A stretch of DNA of 64,000 nt from Spirochaeta sp. UBA5339 (GCA_002408085.1 DHQL01000010.1:71632-135631); one strand, 5' to 3'; shown: positions 43,504 through 52,835, numbered from the stretch's first letter. The notes: generated by a model not told the origin, from the sequence alone. A program made the numbers and translations.

Positions 43504-44217
43504 TTAAAAAAATCTGTTCCAGAGACTGGAAAAAGGCATTATCAGAATAAGGCCGGGGAGCATATTGGACAGGGGGAAGGGAACAAGCCCCAGCATCCTG
43601 AACCCCGTGGCCAGCATTATAATCCCGCCCAGAGCGGAGAAGTCTGCCAGCATAACTTCGGTGGTCAGGGGCATGATAAAACCTGCCCCGAAGTAGAGGG
43701 AAACCTGAACGATCATCTGCGGAACGACTGCGATGGCAAGAGAGACCCCCAGGGAGGCAGCAAAGATAATGGCTGTAAAGAAATCCAGAAAGGTCTTGGC
43801 AATCAGCAGTGAGGGGTCTCCGGACATTCCCTCCTGCATGGCACCGAATATCCCCATGCCGCTGACACCGAAAAGGATCAGCATGGCCACAAAACGCTCG
43901 GTAAACTCCTCATGGCTGATACCGTGGACCGGGCCGGGTACAAAGCGGTCAACCAGAGTCTTCCCCTTCCCCGCCAGATGCTCAATTCCATTCTCTATGT
44001 GCAGTATCTCTCCAAGGATGGCTCCCGTGAGAAGGGCAAGCACAACAGCCGGCACGGTCTGCACCTTTACAATCATCGAAATACCGATGCTCATGGCGGC
44101 ACAGCCGAATACCATGGGCAGACGCTCCTTGATATTTTCCGGTATTTTCTGTCCCAGAGCCGCACCGGCAAGGCTGCCCAGTACGATTCCGGCTCCGTTA
44201 ACTAATGGTCCAATCAT
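43504..44217 (-). CDS. DUF554-family membrane protein
   Basis: A 237-residue inner-membrane protein of unknown function (YdfK/YqgA type). It has about seven hydrophobic segments; NGAGIVLGSLAGAALGQKIPE and GAILGEILHIE are typical. The ATG at 44217 has GGAG 7 bases upstream and begins MIGPLVNG, the usual family N-terminus; a longer in-frame form from 44268 is less likely. It converges with oxyR. Confidence 0.85.
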   Translation of the reverse strand: MIGPLVNGAGIVLGSLAGAALGQKIPENIKERLPMVFGCAAMSIGISMIVKVQTVPAVVLALLTGAILGEILHIENGIEHLAGKGKTLVDRFVPGPVHGISHEEFTERFVAMLILFGVSGMGIFGAMQEGMSGDPSLLIAKTFLDFFTAIIFAASLGVSLAIAVVPQMIVQVSLYFGAGFIMPLTTEVMLADFSALGGIIMLATGFRMLGLVPFPLSNMLPGLILIMPFSSLWNRFF

Positions 44218-44320
44218 GATAACTCCGTAAGGACCAATAGTATCAGAGTTTCCACTTTTATTCATCATCCTGCCCTTCAGCCCGGCACTCCGTGAGTGTC
44301 AGGGTGCAGCAGGCAAAAGA

Positions 44321-45652
44321 TCAGCTGAGCTGCTGGATAAATTTCTCGTGATCCGCGTCGGTAAGCTTGTAGAAGAGCATGGGAACAACGGACATGGCCG
44401 CACCCAGGGCAGGGAGCAGGGTCATGGTCAGCATAATACCGTTCAAGGCCTCAGGGGTCTGTTCCACATTGGGTATGTATCCGGAGAAGGTCAGTACCAG
44501 TCCAACAAAGAAGCTGGCGGCTCCCATCTTCAGCTTGCTCACAAAAGTAAGGGAGGCGAAGATGATTCCCTCGTTTCTGACACCAGTCTTCAGCTGTGCA
44601 TACTCGATGGTGTCGGCGATCATGGAAGTTCTTAGTACAAGAGGGATTCCCAGGAGGAAACCGAGAATAAAGGTCAGGATGATGATGACCGGAAGGTTTC
44701 CCGAAGCGGCGGCAAAGTAGGCAAAAACGAAGAGAATGCACGAAGCCACGGCGGTAAAAATCATCAGGGCCTTGCCGGTATAGCGGCGTCCCAGAGCGGG
44801 AGCCACGGCGCAGCCCACACCCGAGGCGACAAGGACCGTTCCGGCCAGAGCGCCGAAGAGGCCCTCGTTGCCCAGATTATAGGTGGCATAGTAGATCCCT
44901 GCGGTAATGGGCAGGTTTATGAGCAGACTGAGCATGCTGGAGAGGAGCAGAAGCAGCAGGGGCGGGTTGTGAAAGATTGATCTCAGAATGTCCTTCAGCT
45001 TTACCTTGCGCTCTCTCTTCTCAATCATCTCCATCACACGCTCTGTAGTGCCGAAGAATCCCCTCAAGAGCAGGGGCAGAGAAACGACGCAGAATATAAC
45101 GATGGCCCAGAAGTAACCTTTCGTTTCATCTCCTCCGCCGAAAGCGTCCTTCAGGGGTACCACAAGAAAAACCGGCAGGGCCGATCCGATAACGTTGAAA
45201 ATCCGGCCGGTGGCAATCAGAGACTTCCGCTCATTGGAGTCGGCGGTCATCCGGCTGCTCAGGGTCCACAGGGGGATATCCACAATGGTGTAGGTCATTC
45301 CCCAGAGTATGTAGGTGACCGAAGCGTAGACAACCTTCATCATGGGTGAGAGCTGGGGACTGGCAAATAAGAGGATCGTAAAGAGAGCCATGGGCAGGGA
45401 AAACATGAGGATGTAGGGACGGCACTTACCCTTCGGGTGCTTGGTCTTGTCCACTACGACTCCCATAAGGGGGTCGTTGATGGCATCCCAGATTCGGGCG
45501 ACCAGAAAGAGGGTACCCGCAGCGGCGGCGGCGATTCCCAGTACATCGGTGTAGAACTTCATCAGATAAAGATTTACAAAGTTATAGATCATCGTCTGAC
45601 CAAGAAGGGATGTGGCAAAGGCGTATTTTTCTTTTCGGGGAAGGTAGGCCAT
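44321..45652 (-). CDS. GPH-family sugar:cation symporter (MFS)
   Basis: A 443-residue permease with 12 helices of the glycoside-pentoside-hexuronide family (MelB/XynB type). The family segments ARIWDAINDPLMGVVVDKTK and GMTYTIVDIPLWTLSSRMT are clear. The start at 45652 is chosen for GAGGAG 6 bases upstream. It lies after the terminator of the transketolase operon and may carry the sugar or polyol used by the enzymes at 48.5-52.6 kb. The substrate is inferred. Confidence 0.88.
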   Translation of the reverse strand: MAYLPRKEKYAFATSLLGQTMIYNFVNLYLMKFYTDVLGIAAAAAGTLFLVARIWDAINDPLMGVVVDKTKHPKGKCRPYILMFSLPMALFTILLFASPQLSPMMKVVYASVTYILWGMTYTIVDIPLWTLSSRMTADSNERKSLIATGRIFNVIGSALPVFLVVPLKDAFGGGDETKGYFWAIVIFCVVSLPLLLRGFFGTTERVMEMIEKRERKVKLKDILRSIFHNPPLLLLLLSSMLSLLINLPITAGIYYATYNLGNEGLFGALAGTVLVASGVGCAVAPALGRRYTGKALMIFTAVASCILFVFAYFAAASGNLPVIIILTFILGFLLGIPLVLRTSMIADTIEYAQLKTGVRNEGIIFASLTFVSKLKMGAASFFVGLVLTFSGYIPNVEQTPEALNGIMLTMTLLPALGAAMSVVPMLFYKLTDADHEKFIQQLS

Positions 45653-45702
45653 GATAACTCCTCTAGCATCCGGATTTACGAACAACTGTAGACAGGATAA
45701 AA

Positions 45703-45733
45703 CAAAAAAAGGCCCGGGGAAACCCGGACCTTT
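45703..45733 (-). terminator. Rho-independent terminator of the transketolase operon
   Basis: On the minus strand GGTCCGGG pairs with CCCGGGCC around TTTC, followed by seven T. It lies 32 bases after the transketolase stop. Confidence 0.85.
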
Positions 45734-45764
45734 AAAAAAGTGTCTTAATTAGGGGAAAAAGGGA

Positions 45765-47798
45765 TTATCCCAGGAATTCTACAACCTGATTGAAGACATT
45801 CTCTGCAGTGTATCCCAGTTTTTCGTCCAGAACTCCGGCGGGAGCACTGAAACCGAAGCTGCTCAGACCGAATACCTTACCGGCAGGTCCAACCAGTCCC
45901 TGAAGGGTTACGGGCAGTCCGGCAGTCATACCGAATGTGGGTACTCCGGAGGGAAGAACTGCTTCCTGGTAGGAGGCGTCCTGATTGCGGAAAAGACCTT
46001 CGGAAGGAGCGGAAACAACCTGAACTTTCAGTCCTTTCTTCTCTCTCAGCAGTGCTGCACCGCCGACCAGAGTGGATACTTCGGAACCGGAAGCAACGAG
46101 AACAACATCGGGTGTTCCTGCGGCTTCTTCAACAATATAGGCACCCTTTTCGGCCTTCATGGCCTCGGCGGCTCTGTCACCTGAAGCTGCGGGAAGCTCG
46201 GTGATGTTCTGTCTGGACAGAATCAGGGCTGTGGGGGTGTCTGTATTTTCCAGAGCCATCTTCCAGGCTGCTGTTGTCTCCTGGGCGTCCGCGGGGCGGA
46301 GAACCAGAGTGGAGTTCTTGTGAGAGTGGTTCTGGAGCTGCTCCATCAGTCTCAGCTGAGCTTCGTGCTCAACGGGCTGATGGGTGGGTCCGTCCTCACC
46401 AACCCGGAAGGCATCGTGAGTCCAGATGTAGATAACCTGCTGCTCCATCAGAGCCGCTGTTCTCAGAGCGGGTTTGATGTAGTCGGAGAATACAAAGAAT
46501 GTACCGCATGCGGGGATGATTCCTCCGTGGAGGGCCATACCGTTACAGATGGCGGCCATTGTGAGCTCACATACACCGGCCTGAAAGAAGGCTCCGCCGA
46601 AGTCATCTTTTGTGATGGCTCTTGTCTTCTTCAGGAATCCGTCAGTCTTATCGGAGTTGGAGAGGTCCGCAGAGGCAACAATCATGTTCTCTACATTCTC
46701 TGCCAGTACAGAAAGAACTGCTGCGGAAGCGGCTCTTGTAGCGCTGCCGGACTTCTGCTCAACAGCCTTCCAGTCGATGGCGGGAAGCTCTTTGGCATAG
46801 AAGGAAGCCAGTTTGGCAGCCAGCTCGGGGTTGGCCTTGGCCCACTCGGCCTGCTCGGCCTTTTTAGCTGCGGCAGCTTCAGTCTTGGCCTTGATTACAC
46901 CGTCGAGCCACTCTTTTACTTCGGGGAAGATAACAAAGGGGTCATCGGGATTACCACCGAGACCTTCGATGGTCTTGGCAAAGGAGGCACCGGCGCCGCT
47001 CAGGGGCTGACCGTGTGTGGAACACTGCCCTTCGAAGTTGGCATTCTCCTCAGTTACGGCACCCTTACCCATAATGGTTTTACCGATAATCAGTACGGGC
47101 TTTTCTGTTTCCTTGTTGGCTTCAGTCAGAGCGCCTCTGATGGCGTCTGCACTGTTTCCGGCGATTTCCAGAACCTTCCATCCCCAGGCTTCGTACTTTT
47201 TGGCAGTGTCTTCGATGGTTACTTCGGGAACTGTTGTAGAGAGCTGGATGTCGTTTGAATCGTAGAACATGATCAGGTTATTCAGTCCGAGGGTACCGGC
47301 AATACGTCCGGCTCCCTGAGAGATCTCTTCCTGAACTCCACCGTCTGAAATGTAGGCGTAGATCTTGTGGCTCATCCAGTCACCGAATTTATCAGTGAGG
47401 AATTTCTCGGCGATTGCGGCACCTACGGCAAATGTATGTCCCTGCCCCAGAGGACCGGAAGTGTTCTCTACACCTCTTTCAAAATCGACTTCGGGGTGTC
47501 CGGGAGTAGGAGATCCCCACTGTCTGAACTGTGAGAGTTCTTCCATGGTGTAGTGACCGTAGAAGGAGAGAATAGAGTAGAGCATGGGGCTCATGTGACC
47601 GGGATCGAGAAAGAAACGGTCTCTGTTGATCCATTTGCCGTCGCTGGGGTCAAAATTCATAAACTCTGAAAACAGAACATTGACGAAATCGGCGCCACCC
47701 ATGGCTCCGCCGGGATGTCCTGACTTTGCTTTCTCAACCATGGCGGCCGAGAGGATACGGATATTGTCCGATCCCTTGTTGATAACTTCGTTACTCAC
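45765..47798 (-). CDS. tkt: Full-length transketolase with divergent cofactor motif
   Basis: A 677-residue single-chain transketolase of the pentose phosphate pathway. N-terminal KAKSGHPGGAMG, ENTSGPLGQG, and GEDGPTHQPVEHEAQLR are standard. The thiamine-diphosphate motif reads SDGGVQEEIS (residues 151-160) instead of GDG, and the segment around the catalytic glutamate reads GVCELTMAAICNG instead of GVREHAMGAI. The glutamate and the aspartate are kept, so it is probably active but belongs to a distinct clade. GTG start at 47798 after GAGG. It is the last gene before a strong terminator. Confidence 0.92.
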   Translation of the reverse strand: MSNEVINKGSDNIRILSAAMVEKAKSGHPGGAMGGADFVNVLFSEFMNFDPSDGKWINRDRFFLDPGHMSPMLYSILSFYGHYTMEELSQFRQWGSPTPGHPEVDFERGVENTSGPLGQGHTFAVGAAIAEKFLTDKFGDWMSHKIYAYISDGGVQEEISQGAGRIAGTLGLNNLIMFYDSNDIQLSTTVPEVTIEDTAKKYEAWGWKVLEIAGNSADAIRGALTEANKETEKPVLIIGKTIMGKGAVTEENANFEGQCSTHGQPLSGAGASFAKTIEGLGGNPDDPFVIFPEVKEWLDGVIKAKTEAAAAKKAEQAEWAKANPELAAKLASFYAKELPAIDWKAVEQKSGSATRAASAAVLSVLAENVENMIVASADLSNSDKTDGFLKKTRAITKDDFGGAFFQAGVCELTMAAICNGMALHGGIIPACGTFFVFSDYIKPALRTAALMEQQVIYIWTHDAFRVGEDGPTHQPVEHEAQLRLMEQLQNHSHKNSTLVLRPADAQETTAAWKMALENTDTPTALILSRQNITELPAASGDRAAEAMKAEKGAYIVEEAAGTPDVVLVASGSEVSTLVGGAALLREKKGLKVQVVSAPSEGLFRNQDASYQEAVLPSGVPTFGMTAGLPVTLQGLVGPAGKVFGLSSFGFSAPAGVLDEKLGYTAENVFNQVVEFLG

Positions 47799-47902
47799 TT
47801 GATTTCCTCTTTGTTATTGGCGCTTCACGGACACGTCTCGGACCGGTAGAAGGTCGCCATTAGTTTATTTGATCAATTGATACATATCAGATGTTCCGAA
47901 TC

Positions 47903-48550
47903 CTACCATTTTACGGCGTCTTCGGGAACCTCAGACAGATCTGCGGCAATCCAGTCGGCTTCGGAAAGCTCTTCCGGAGTAAAGCTGGAGGTCAGACCGA
48001 GACACCGTGCCCCCGCCGCCTTTGCCGCCTCTACGCCGTTGACAGCATCCTCCACAACAAGACAGTTCTCAATGGGAACACCAATCTGCCTGGCTGCTTC
48101 CAGATAGATATCGGGAAAGGGCTTTTTCCGTTCCACATCCAGACCGTTAACGCAGGCGTCAAAATGGTCCAGGGGAAGACCGATCTCATTCATGGTGTAA
48201 ATCATCTTGGAATGGTCGGCACTGGTGGCCAGGGCGCACTTCCAGCCGTTTTTATGACAGGATTTAACAAAGTCCGCCGCTCCGGGAAGCTCCTTGAGAC
48301 GGCCCTTGATAATCTCTCCATAGATATCATAGGTACGGGTTTTGGCCTCAAGGATGTCTCCCAGATCAAATCCGTACTTTTCGGCCACTCCGCCGAGGTA
48401 ACGGTTTTCACCGGTACCCACAAAGGGAAGAAAATCTTCAGCTTTCACCTTGAGTCCCCTCTCTTCAAACATTTTGATGGCAGCCTCGCAGATAAACTCT
48501 TCCGAGTCAGCGAGAACTCCATCCATATCAAATAAAACTGCTTTCAGCAT
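47903..48550 (-). CDS. HAD-family hydrolase, beta-phosphoglucomutase-like
   Basis: A 215-residue cytoplasmic phosphatase or phosphomutase. Motif I is LFDMDGVLADSE, with a helical cap between residues 15 and 85. Motif II is ALATSAD, motif III lies at KKPFPDIY, and motif IV is VVEDAVNG. It acts on small phosphorylated sugars; the family does not fix the substrate. It lies 27 bases after the RhaB-family kinase gene in the same operon, so it probably handles a product or a dead-end ester of that pathway. Confidence 0.85.
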   Translation of the reverse strand: MLKAVLFDMDGVLADSEEFICEAAIKMFEERGLKVKAEDFLPFVGTGENRYLGGVAEKYGFDLGDILEAKTRTYDIYGEIIKGRLKELPGAADFVKSCHKNGWKCALATSADHSKMIYTMNEIGLPLDHFDACVNGLDVERKKPFPDIYLEAARQIGVPIENCLVVEDAVNGVEAAKAAGARCLGLTSSFTPEELSEADWIAADLSEVPEDAVKW

Positions 48551-48577
48551 AATCTTCCTTCAGGAATAATTTCCGGT

Positions 48578-50011
48578 TCAGTTTACAGGTTTGGGCTCGT
48601 ATCTGGCAATATCCTGAGTCTTCCTCAGAAGGTCACGGCCCTCCTGAATGGTGGAAATCTCACCGGAGGCCAGAATCTGAATCATAATATTCCCTAAAGC
48701 CGTTGCCTCTCCGGGTCCCGCCAGTACGGTACGGCCGGAAATTTCCGCCGTCAGCTGACAGAGCAGAACGTCCCGGCATCCCCCGCCGACGATGTAGAGT
48801 TCATCATATTTTTTGGAGGTGATGTCCTCCAGGGCTTCGATAGTGGAGGCATAGGTTTCTGCCAGTCCCTGGAAGATTCCCCGTACAAACTCACCCAGGG
48901 ATTCGGGGGCCTTCCAGCCGTTCTTTACGCAGTACTTGGCGATGCGCTCGGGCATGGGGTCGTCGATGGAGGAGGGAGCAAAGAAGCTCTGGTCGTTGGG
49001 ATTCAGATGCCACTCGACGGGACCGTTGGCCCGTGCCATATCCGACAGCTCGTCCCAGGTGTATTTTTTCACATTTTCGTCCCAGTAGCGCTTTGACTCC
49101 TGGAGAATCCACATACCCATAATGTTTTTCAGAAGACGGGTTGTGCCGGTAACGGTACCCTCGTTGGTCAGGTCGTAACCGAAGGTCTTGTCGTTGATCA
49201 CGGGATCGTCAGACTCAACACCCAGAAGGGACCAGGTTCCGGAACTGAGAAAGAGGTTCTCCTTCCCTGCTTCCACGGGAACAGCGGCAACAGCAGAGGC
49301 GGTATCGTGAGCACCGACAGCAACAACCTTGATGGACTCAGAGGCGTTCAGTTCATCGGCAATATGGGGAGACAGGGTTCCGACAACAGAGCCGGAGGGA
49401 ACAATCTCTTCAAAAATATCTGAGGGGATTCCCAGCTTGCCCATCAGCTCGGTGTCCCATTTTCCGGTATTGGGATTCATCAGCTGGGTTGTGGAGGCAT
49501 GGGTGTACTCGTTCTTCATTACTCCTGTAAGCCAGTAGTTCAGAAGATCAGGAACTGACAGATAGTGCTTTGCGGCGGCCAGAACTTCGGGAGAGTCCCG
49601 CTTCATGGCCCAGAGCTGGTAGAGAGTGTTGAACTGGGCAAACTGAATACCTGTCCTGTCATAGACCTCTCTTTTGGGAACAACCTTGAAAACCTCGTCC
49701 ATGGCTGTGTCGGTACGGCTGTCACGGTACATATAGGGGTTTCCGATAAGATCTCCGTTCTTGTCCAGAAGTCCGTAGTCCACACCCCAGGTATCGATAC
49801 CGATGCTGACAATCTCATCGGGATAGAGCTTTACGGCCTCTTTGATCCCCTTTTTGATCTCGTTGAAAATAGCAAGGATGTCCCAGAATACGGAATCTCC
49901 CAGACGGATGTTCCAGGTGGGAAAACGGTTGGTGACTTCAAACCCCTCAAGGTTTCCTACGATAACGCGTCCGTTGGACGCTCCCAGATCCACAGCGATA
50001 TATTTTTTCAT
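48578..50011 (-). CDS. RhaB-family FGGY ketose kinase
   Basis: A 477-residue sugar kinase. The segments AVDLGASNGRVIVG, GIDTWGVDYGLLD, and PYMYRDSRT are typical of rhamnulokinase, whose members phosphorylate ketohexoses at C1. A C-terminal YIVGGGCRDVLLCQLTA block binds the nucleotide. No rhamnose isomerase or rhamnulose-1-phosphate aldolase is nearby; instead sorbose-type dehydrogenases are. Phosphorylation of L-sorbose or another ketose at C1 is therefore inferred. ATG at 50011 after GAGGGA, and 153 bases from the dehydrogenase gene with two stem-loops between. Confidence 0.8.
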   Translation of the reverse strand: MKKYIAVDLGASNGRVIVGNLEGFEVTNRFPTWNIRLGDSVFWDILAIFNEIKKGIKEAVKLYPDEIVSIGIDTWGVDYGLLDKNGDLIGNPYMYRDSRTDTAMDEVFKVVPKREVYDRTGIQFAQFNTLYQLWAMKRDSPEVLAAAKHYLSVPDLLNYWLTGVMKNEYTHASTTQLMNPNTGKWDTELMGKLGIPSDIFEEIVPSGSVVGTLSPHIADELNASESIKVVAVGAHDTASAVAAVPVEAGKENLFLSSGTWSLLGVESDDPVINDKTFGYDLTNEGTVTGTTRLLKNIMGMWILQESKRYWDENVKKYTWDELSDMARANGPVEWHLNPNDQSFFAPSSIDDPMPERIAKYCVKNGWKAPESLGEFVRGIFQGLAETYASTIEALEDITSKKYDELYIVGGGCRDVLLCQLTAEISGRTVLAGPGEATALGNIMIQILASGEISTIQEGRDLLRKTQDIARYEPKPVN

Positions 50012-50096
50012 AGATGTCCCTCTTTTTTATACCGGAAAACACCCGCAGTGGGGTGCATACCGGTTGATTTTCAGCTCAGGGGCTTTTTACAAAACA

Positions 50097-50146
50097 AGCT
50101 CCGCCTGCCGAAGGCGAAGCTGTCGGCCGGGGAGATGGCCCCGGCC
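50097..50146 (-). terminator. Two tandem stem-loops between dehydrogenase and kinase genes
   Basis: GGCCGGGG pairs with CCCCGGCC (50125-50146), and AGCTCCGCC with GGCGAAGCT (50097-50121, one mismatch). On the minus strand TTGTTTTGT follows the second. It is probably a partial terminator that separates expression of the two genes. Confidence 0.6.
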
Positions 50147-50164
50147 CCAGTCTACCATCAAAAG

Positions 50165-51427
50165 TCAGATGGCAGGTGCATTTTCAAGGAGATATTTCTC
50201 GGCTTCCACATTCCACAGGCCGTTGTGCTTTTTCACAAGCTTGTCCAGCTCCGCAAAGAAGGGGTTCGACTTGCCAAGCTCTTCAAAGTCGGCAATGGCA
50301 GTGAGGTCCATCTTCTTGTGGTTGTAGATCAGTTTCTTTCCTCCGGGAATTTTGGGGAGGTTCAGAGTTGTCTCAACTACCGCGTCCAGACCGCCCACAT
50401 GGGTGATCATGGCAGAGGGGTTCAGACGTCCGTCGCCCATCATCTCCAGGGACTCTTTCATATCGTCGGTGTTACCGCCGCTGGTTCCCACGATGTGGTG
50501 GAAGGCGTAGTGTACGTTGTAGAAGTTCATTTCCGCCTTGAACTCTGTGTCAGAGGGACCGGCAAAGAAGTTGAGGCATCCGTCCTTGGTCAGAATCTTG
50601 TCGCCCTGCTCGATCAGGGGACGAACGGGAGCCATAACCAGAACATCATCGTAACCGTCTCCACCGGTTTCGGCCATCAGGGCTTCAATGGGGTCGGCTG
50701 TGTCCTTTGTATTCAGATAGACCAGCTTCACGCCGTTATTGGCAGCCTCTTCCACTGTGTAGATGGTGGCGGCCCGTTTCAGTCTGGCATCGTCAATATC
50801 GGTAACAACCAGGAGGCCAGGTTTTACAGGTGCGTGGATGGCATAGTCGATGGCGCCCAGTCCCATGGGTCCAACACCGGCCAGAATGGCCAGATTTCCG
50901 CCCTCGCGGATTCCCATATCGTGGATATAGGTTCCCTGGGGGATGTGGTACATGGCGTGGTAGGTTCCGACAATACAGGATACGGGCTCCGAGAGAGATC
51001 CCATAAAGTAGGCGTCTCCCTCATAGGGGAGAAGACATCCCATCTCCATTACCTCATTGGGGATAACGATATTTGTGGCGTCACCTCCGATGTACTGGAA
51101 GGAGTATCCGGGAGCGTCCAGCGATCCCTTATAGTTGAGAGCGGGCTGGATGGAGAACTTCTGTCCCGCCTTGAACTGACCGGCCCATTTGGAACCGACC
51201 TCAAGAATCTCACCGCAAAACTCGTGTCCGATAATGATGGGGTTCTCCGCTACATCGTCGGGAACTCTCTTGTGATCGGGTCCCTGGCTGGATGCCTTGT
51301 AGGAGGACATACAGATACTGTCGGATATAACTGTGGCCAGGATCTCATCGTCCTTAATTGCGGGAAGTTCAAACTCTTCCAGTCTTAAATCGTTCTTACC
51401 ATATAATCTAACTGCTTTGGTTTTCAT
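50165..51427 (-). CDS. sorE: L-sorbose-1-phosphate reductase-like zinc alcohol dehydrogenase
   Basis: A 420-residue medium-chain dehydrogenase. The N-terminus MKTKAVRLYGKNDLRLEEFE, the SDSICMSSYKASSQG segment and IIIGHEFCGEI look like enterobacterial SorE as I recall it, and the length fits. The nucleotide fold LAGVGPMGLGAIDYA is intact. SorE reduces L-sorbose 1-phosphate to D-glucitol 6-phosphate. ATG at 51427; it follows the SDR gene by 66 bases. Activity on other ketose phosphates or polyols is possible. Confidence 0.72.
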   Translation of the reverse strand: MKTKAVRLYGKNDLRLEEFELPAIKDDEILATVISDSICMSSYKASSQGPDHKRVPDDVAENPIIIGHEFCGEILEVGSKWAGQFKAGQKFSIQPALNYKGSLDAPGYSFQYIGGDATNIVIPNEVMEMGCLLPYEGDAYFMGSLSEPVSCIVGTYHAMYHIPQGTYIHDMGIREGGNLAILAGVGPMGLGAIDYAIHAPVKPGLLVVTDIDDARLKRAATIYTVEEAANNGVKLVYLNTKDTADPIEALMAETGGDGYDDVLVMAPVRPLIEQGDKILTKDGCLNFFAGPSDTEFKAEMNFYNVHYAFHHIVGTSGGNTDDMKESLEMMGDGRLNPSAMITHVGGLDAVVETTLNLPKIPGGKKLIYNHKKMDLTAIADFEELGKSNPFFAELDKLVKKHNGLWNVEAEKYLLENAPAI

Positions 51428-51493
51428 TAAAAACTCCTTGTGTCTGCCGCGCCCGTCTTCGGGAACGGCGGTAGTATAAAAGGGAATCAGAAA

Positions 51494-52618
51494 CTAGTTC
51501 AGCATTACCTGACCGCCGGTTACAGGGATCGCCTGTCCGGTCTCATATTTCTGATCAACAATATAGTAGATGGCCTTAACCACATCTCCTGTTTCACATC
51601 CCCTCTTCATGGGGACCTTGTCTTCGTAGAACTTGCGCACATCGGCAATGGTCTTTGCTCCGGGAACCTTTCCGGTGTTCAGATACTGAACGAAGAGTCC
51701 TCTGTCGGGGTCTGACCAGAGGGGGCCGTCCAGGAAATTTCCGGGACAGATGGAGTTGACCTTGATATTGTCCGTAACCAGCTCCAAGGCGAAACTCTGG
51801 GTCAGTCCGATGCTTCCGAATTTGGCTCCCGCATAGGCTCCGTTCTTGTTGGAGCCCTCAAGGCCCGACTTGGAACTGATTCCGATAATGTCGCTGAAGT
51901 ACTTTCCGGTAGGGGCATTCTGCAGGGCCATCAGACGGGAGGCGAACTTGGTGCAGATAAAGAATCCGGTGTAATCCACGTCGGTAACAAACTGGAAGTC
52001 CTTGAGGGTCATCTCCTTGACACTTCCGGCCTTGAGAACTCCGGCGTTGCTGACAAAAATATCCAGGCCTCCGGTTGTTCTGGCTACTGCATCCATCATT
52101 GCCTCAACAGATGCCTCATCTGTCACATTCACCTGAAGGGCAAAGGCCCTTGTGGAACCGAGCTCTTCATTAAGGGCAGCGGCAAGCTTCTCGGCTCCCG
52201 CAACATTCATGTCGGCAATATAGACATAGGCGCCGGCGGCAGCCAGTTCCCGTACCATTCCCTCGCCGAATCCCTGGGCCCCTCCTGTCACAAGGGCAAC
52301 CTTGTCACATACGGCGGGAACTGCGGAAGCTCCGGCGAACTCTGTTCCTGCTGCGGTTTTTCCGGCAGCCAGGGCCTGAACATCATCCCAGGAGGAAGCC
52401 AGGACAAGACAGCCGCCCTCATTCAGGCTGACGACACTCTGTCCCTTCCACTCTTTTTTGATCAGATCGATGATCTCAGCCTCACTGTCGGGCAGAGCCG
52501 GCAGTTTAAGGGCGTCGGCGGCATCAGGGGTTTCAGTAAAGAATGAGAGGATCTTTCCCTTGTCTCCATCAAAACTGAGTCCCCGGATGCAGGCTGCAGC
52601 TGTACTGATTTTATCCAA
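51494..52618 (-). CDS. SDR-family dehydrogenase with N-terminal extension, sorbitol-6-phosphate dehydrogenase-like
   Basis: A 374-residue protein. The C-terminal 270 residues are a classical short-chain dehydrogenase with TGGAQGFGEG (residues 111-120), VSNAG, a serine in GISSKSG, and YAGAK catalytic tyrosine and lysine. The first 105 residues are an extension of unknown role. It starts with TTG at 52618, supported by AGGAG 6 bases upstream. As first gene of the operon it probably oxidises D-glucitol 6-phosphate to fructose 6-phosphate, completing a sorbose route. The C-terminal domain of bacterial rhamnulose aldolase/lactaldehyde dehydrogenases is also an SDR, so a rhamnose-type link is the alternative. 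Confidence 0.75.
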   Translation of the reverse strand: MDKISTAAACIRGLSFDGDKGKILSFFTETPDAADALKLPALPDSEAEIIDLIKKEWKGQSVVSLNEGGCLVLASSWDDVQALAAGKTAAGTEFAGASAVPAVCDKVALVTGGAQGFGEGMVRELAAAGAYVYIADMNVAGAEKLAAALNEELGSTRAFALQVNVTDEASVEAMMDAVARTTGGLDIFVSNAGVLKAGSVKEMTLKDFQFVTDVDYTGFFICTKFASRLMALQNAPTGKYFSDIIGISSKSGLEGSNKNGAYAGAKFGSIGLTQSFALELVTDNIKVNSICPGNFLDGPLWSDPDRGLFVQYLNTGKVPGAKTIADVRKFYEDKVPMKRGCETGDVVKAIYYIVDQKYETGQAIPVTGGQVMLN

Positions 52619-52835
52619 AACTATCTCCTAATTATTGAAAGAATACACGAAATCGCTTTGTGCAGCTTTCTTTTTTCTATCCATTTGCTTTCAATTCGCC
52701 TTCGATTATATTTCACTTCTCTTATTAAATCAATGATGAATTACTTTAATATTGTATTTACTCATGGTAAAAGGGGCTGAAATGCCCTCAGAAAGAGCCC
52801 GGACGGCAGGATGGGAGAAGTATAAAAAGCTATTG

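Noticed and set aside
46320..47258. 312-codon plus-strand frame opposite the transketolase gene
   Set aside because: Antisense shadow of a conserved enzyme; cysteine- and glycine-rich nonsense texture.
49565..51388. Very long open frame (607 codons) on the plus strand opposite the kinase and dehydrogenase genes
   Set aside because: It is the mirror of two well-supported minus-strand enzymes, has no family character and no ribosome site. It reflects GC-biased third positions.
48578..52618. Labelling the ketose operon as L-rhamnose catabolism
   Set aside because: The kinase is RhaB-like, but there is no rhamnose isomerase or rhamnulose-1-phosphate aldolase, and the MDR enzyme looks like sorbose-1-phosphate reductase.
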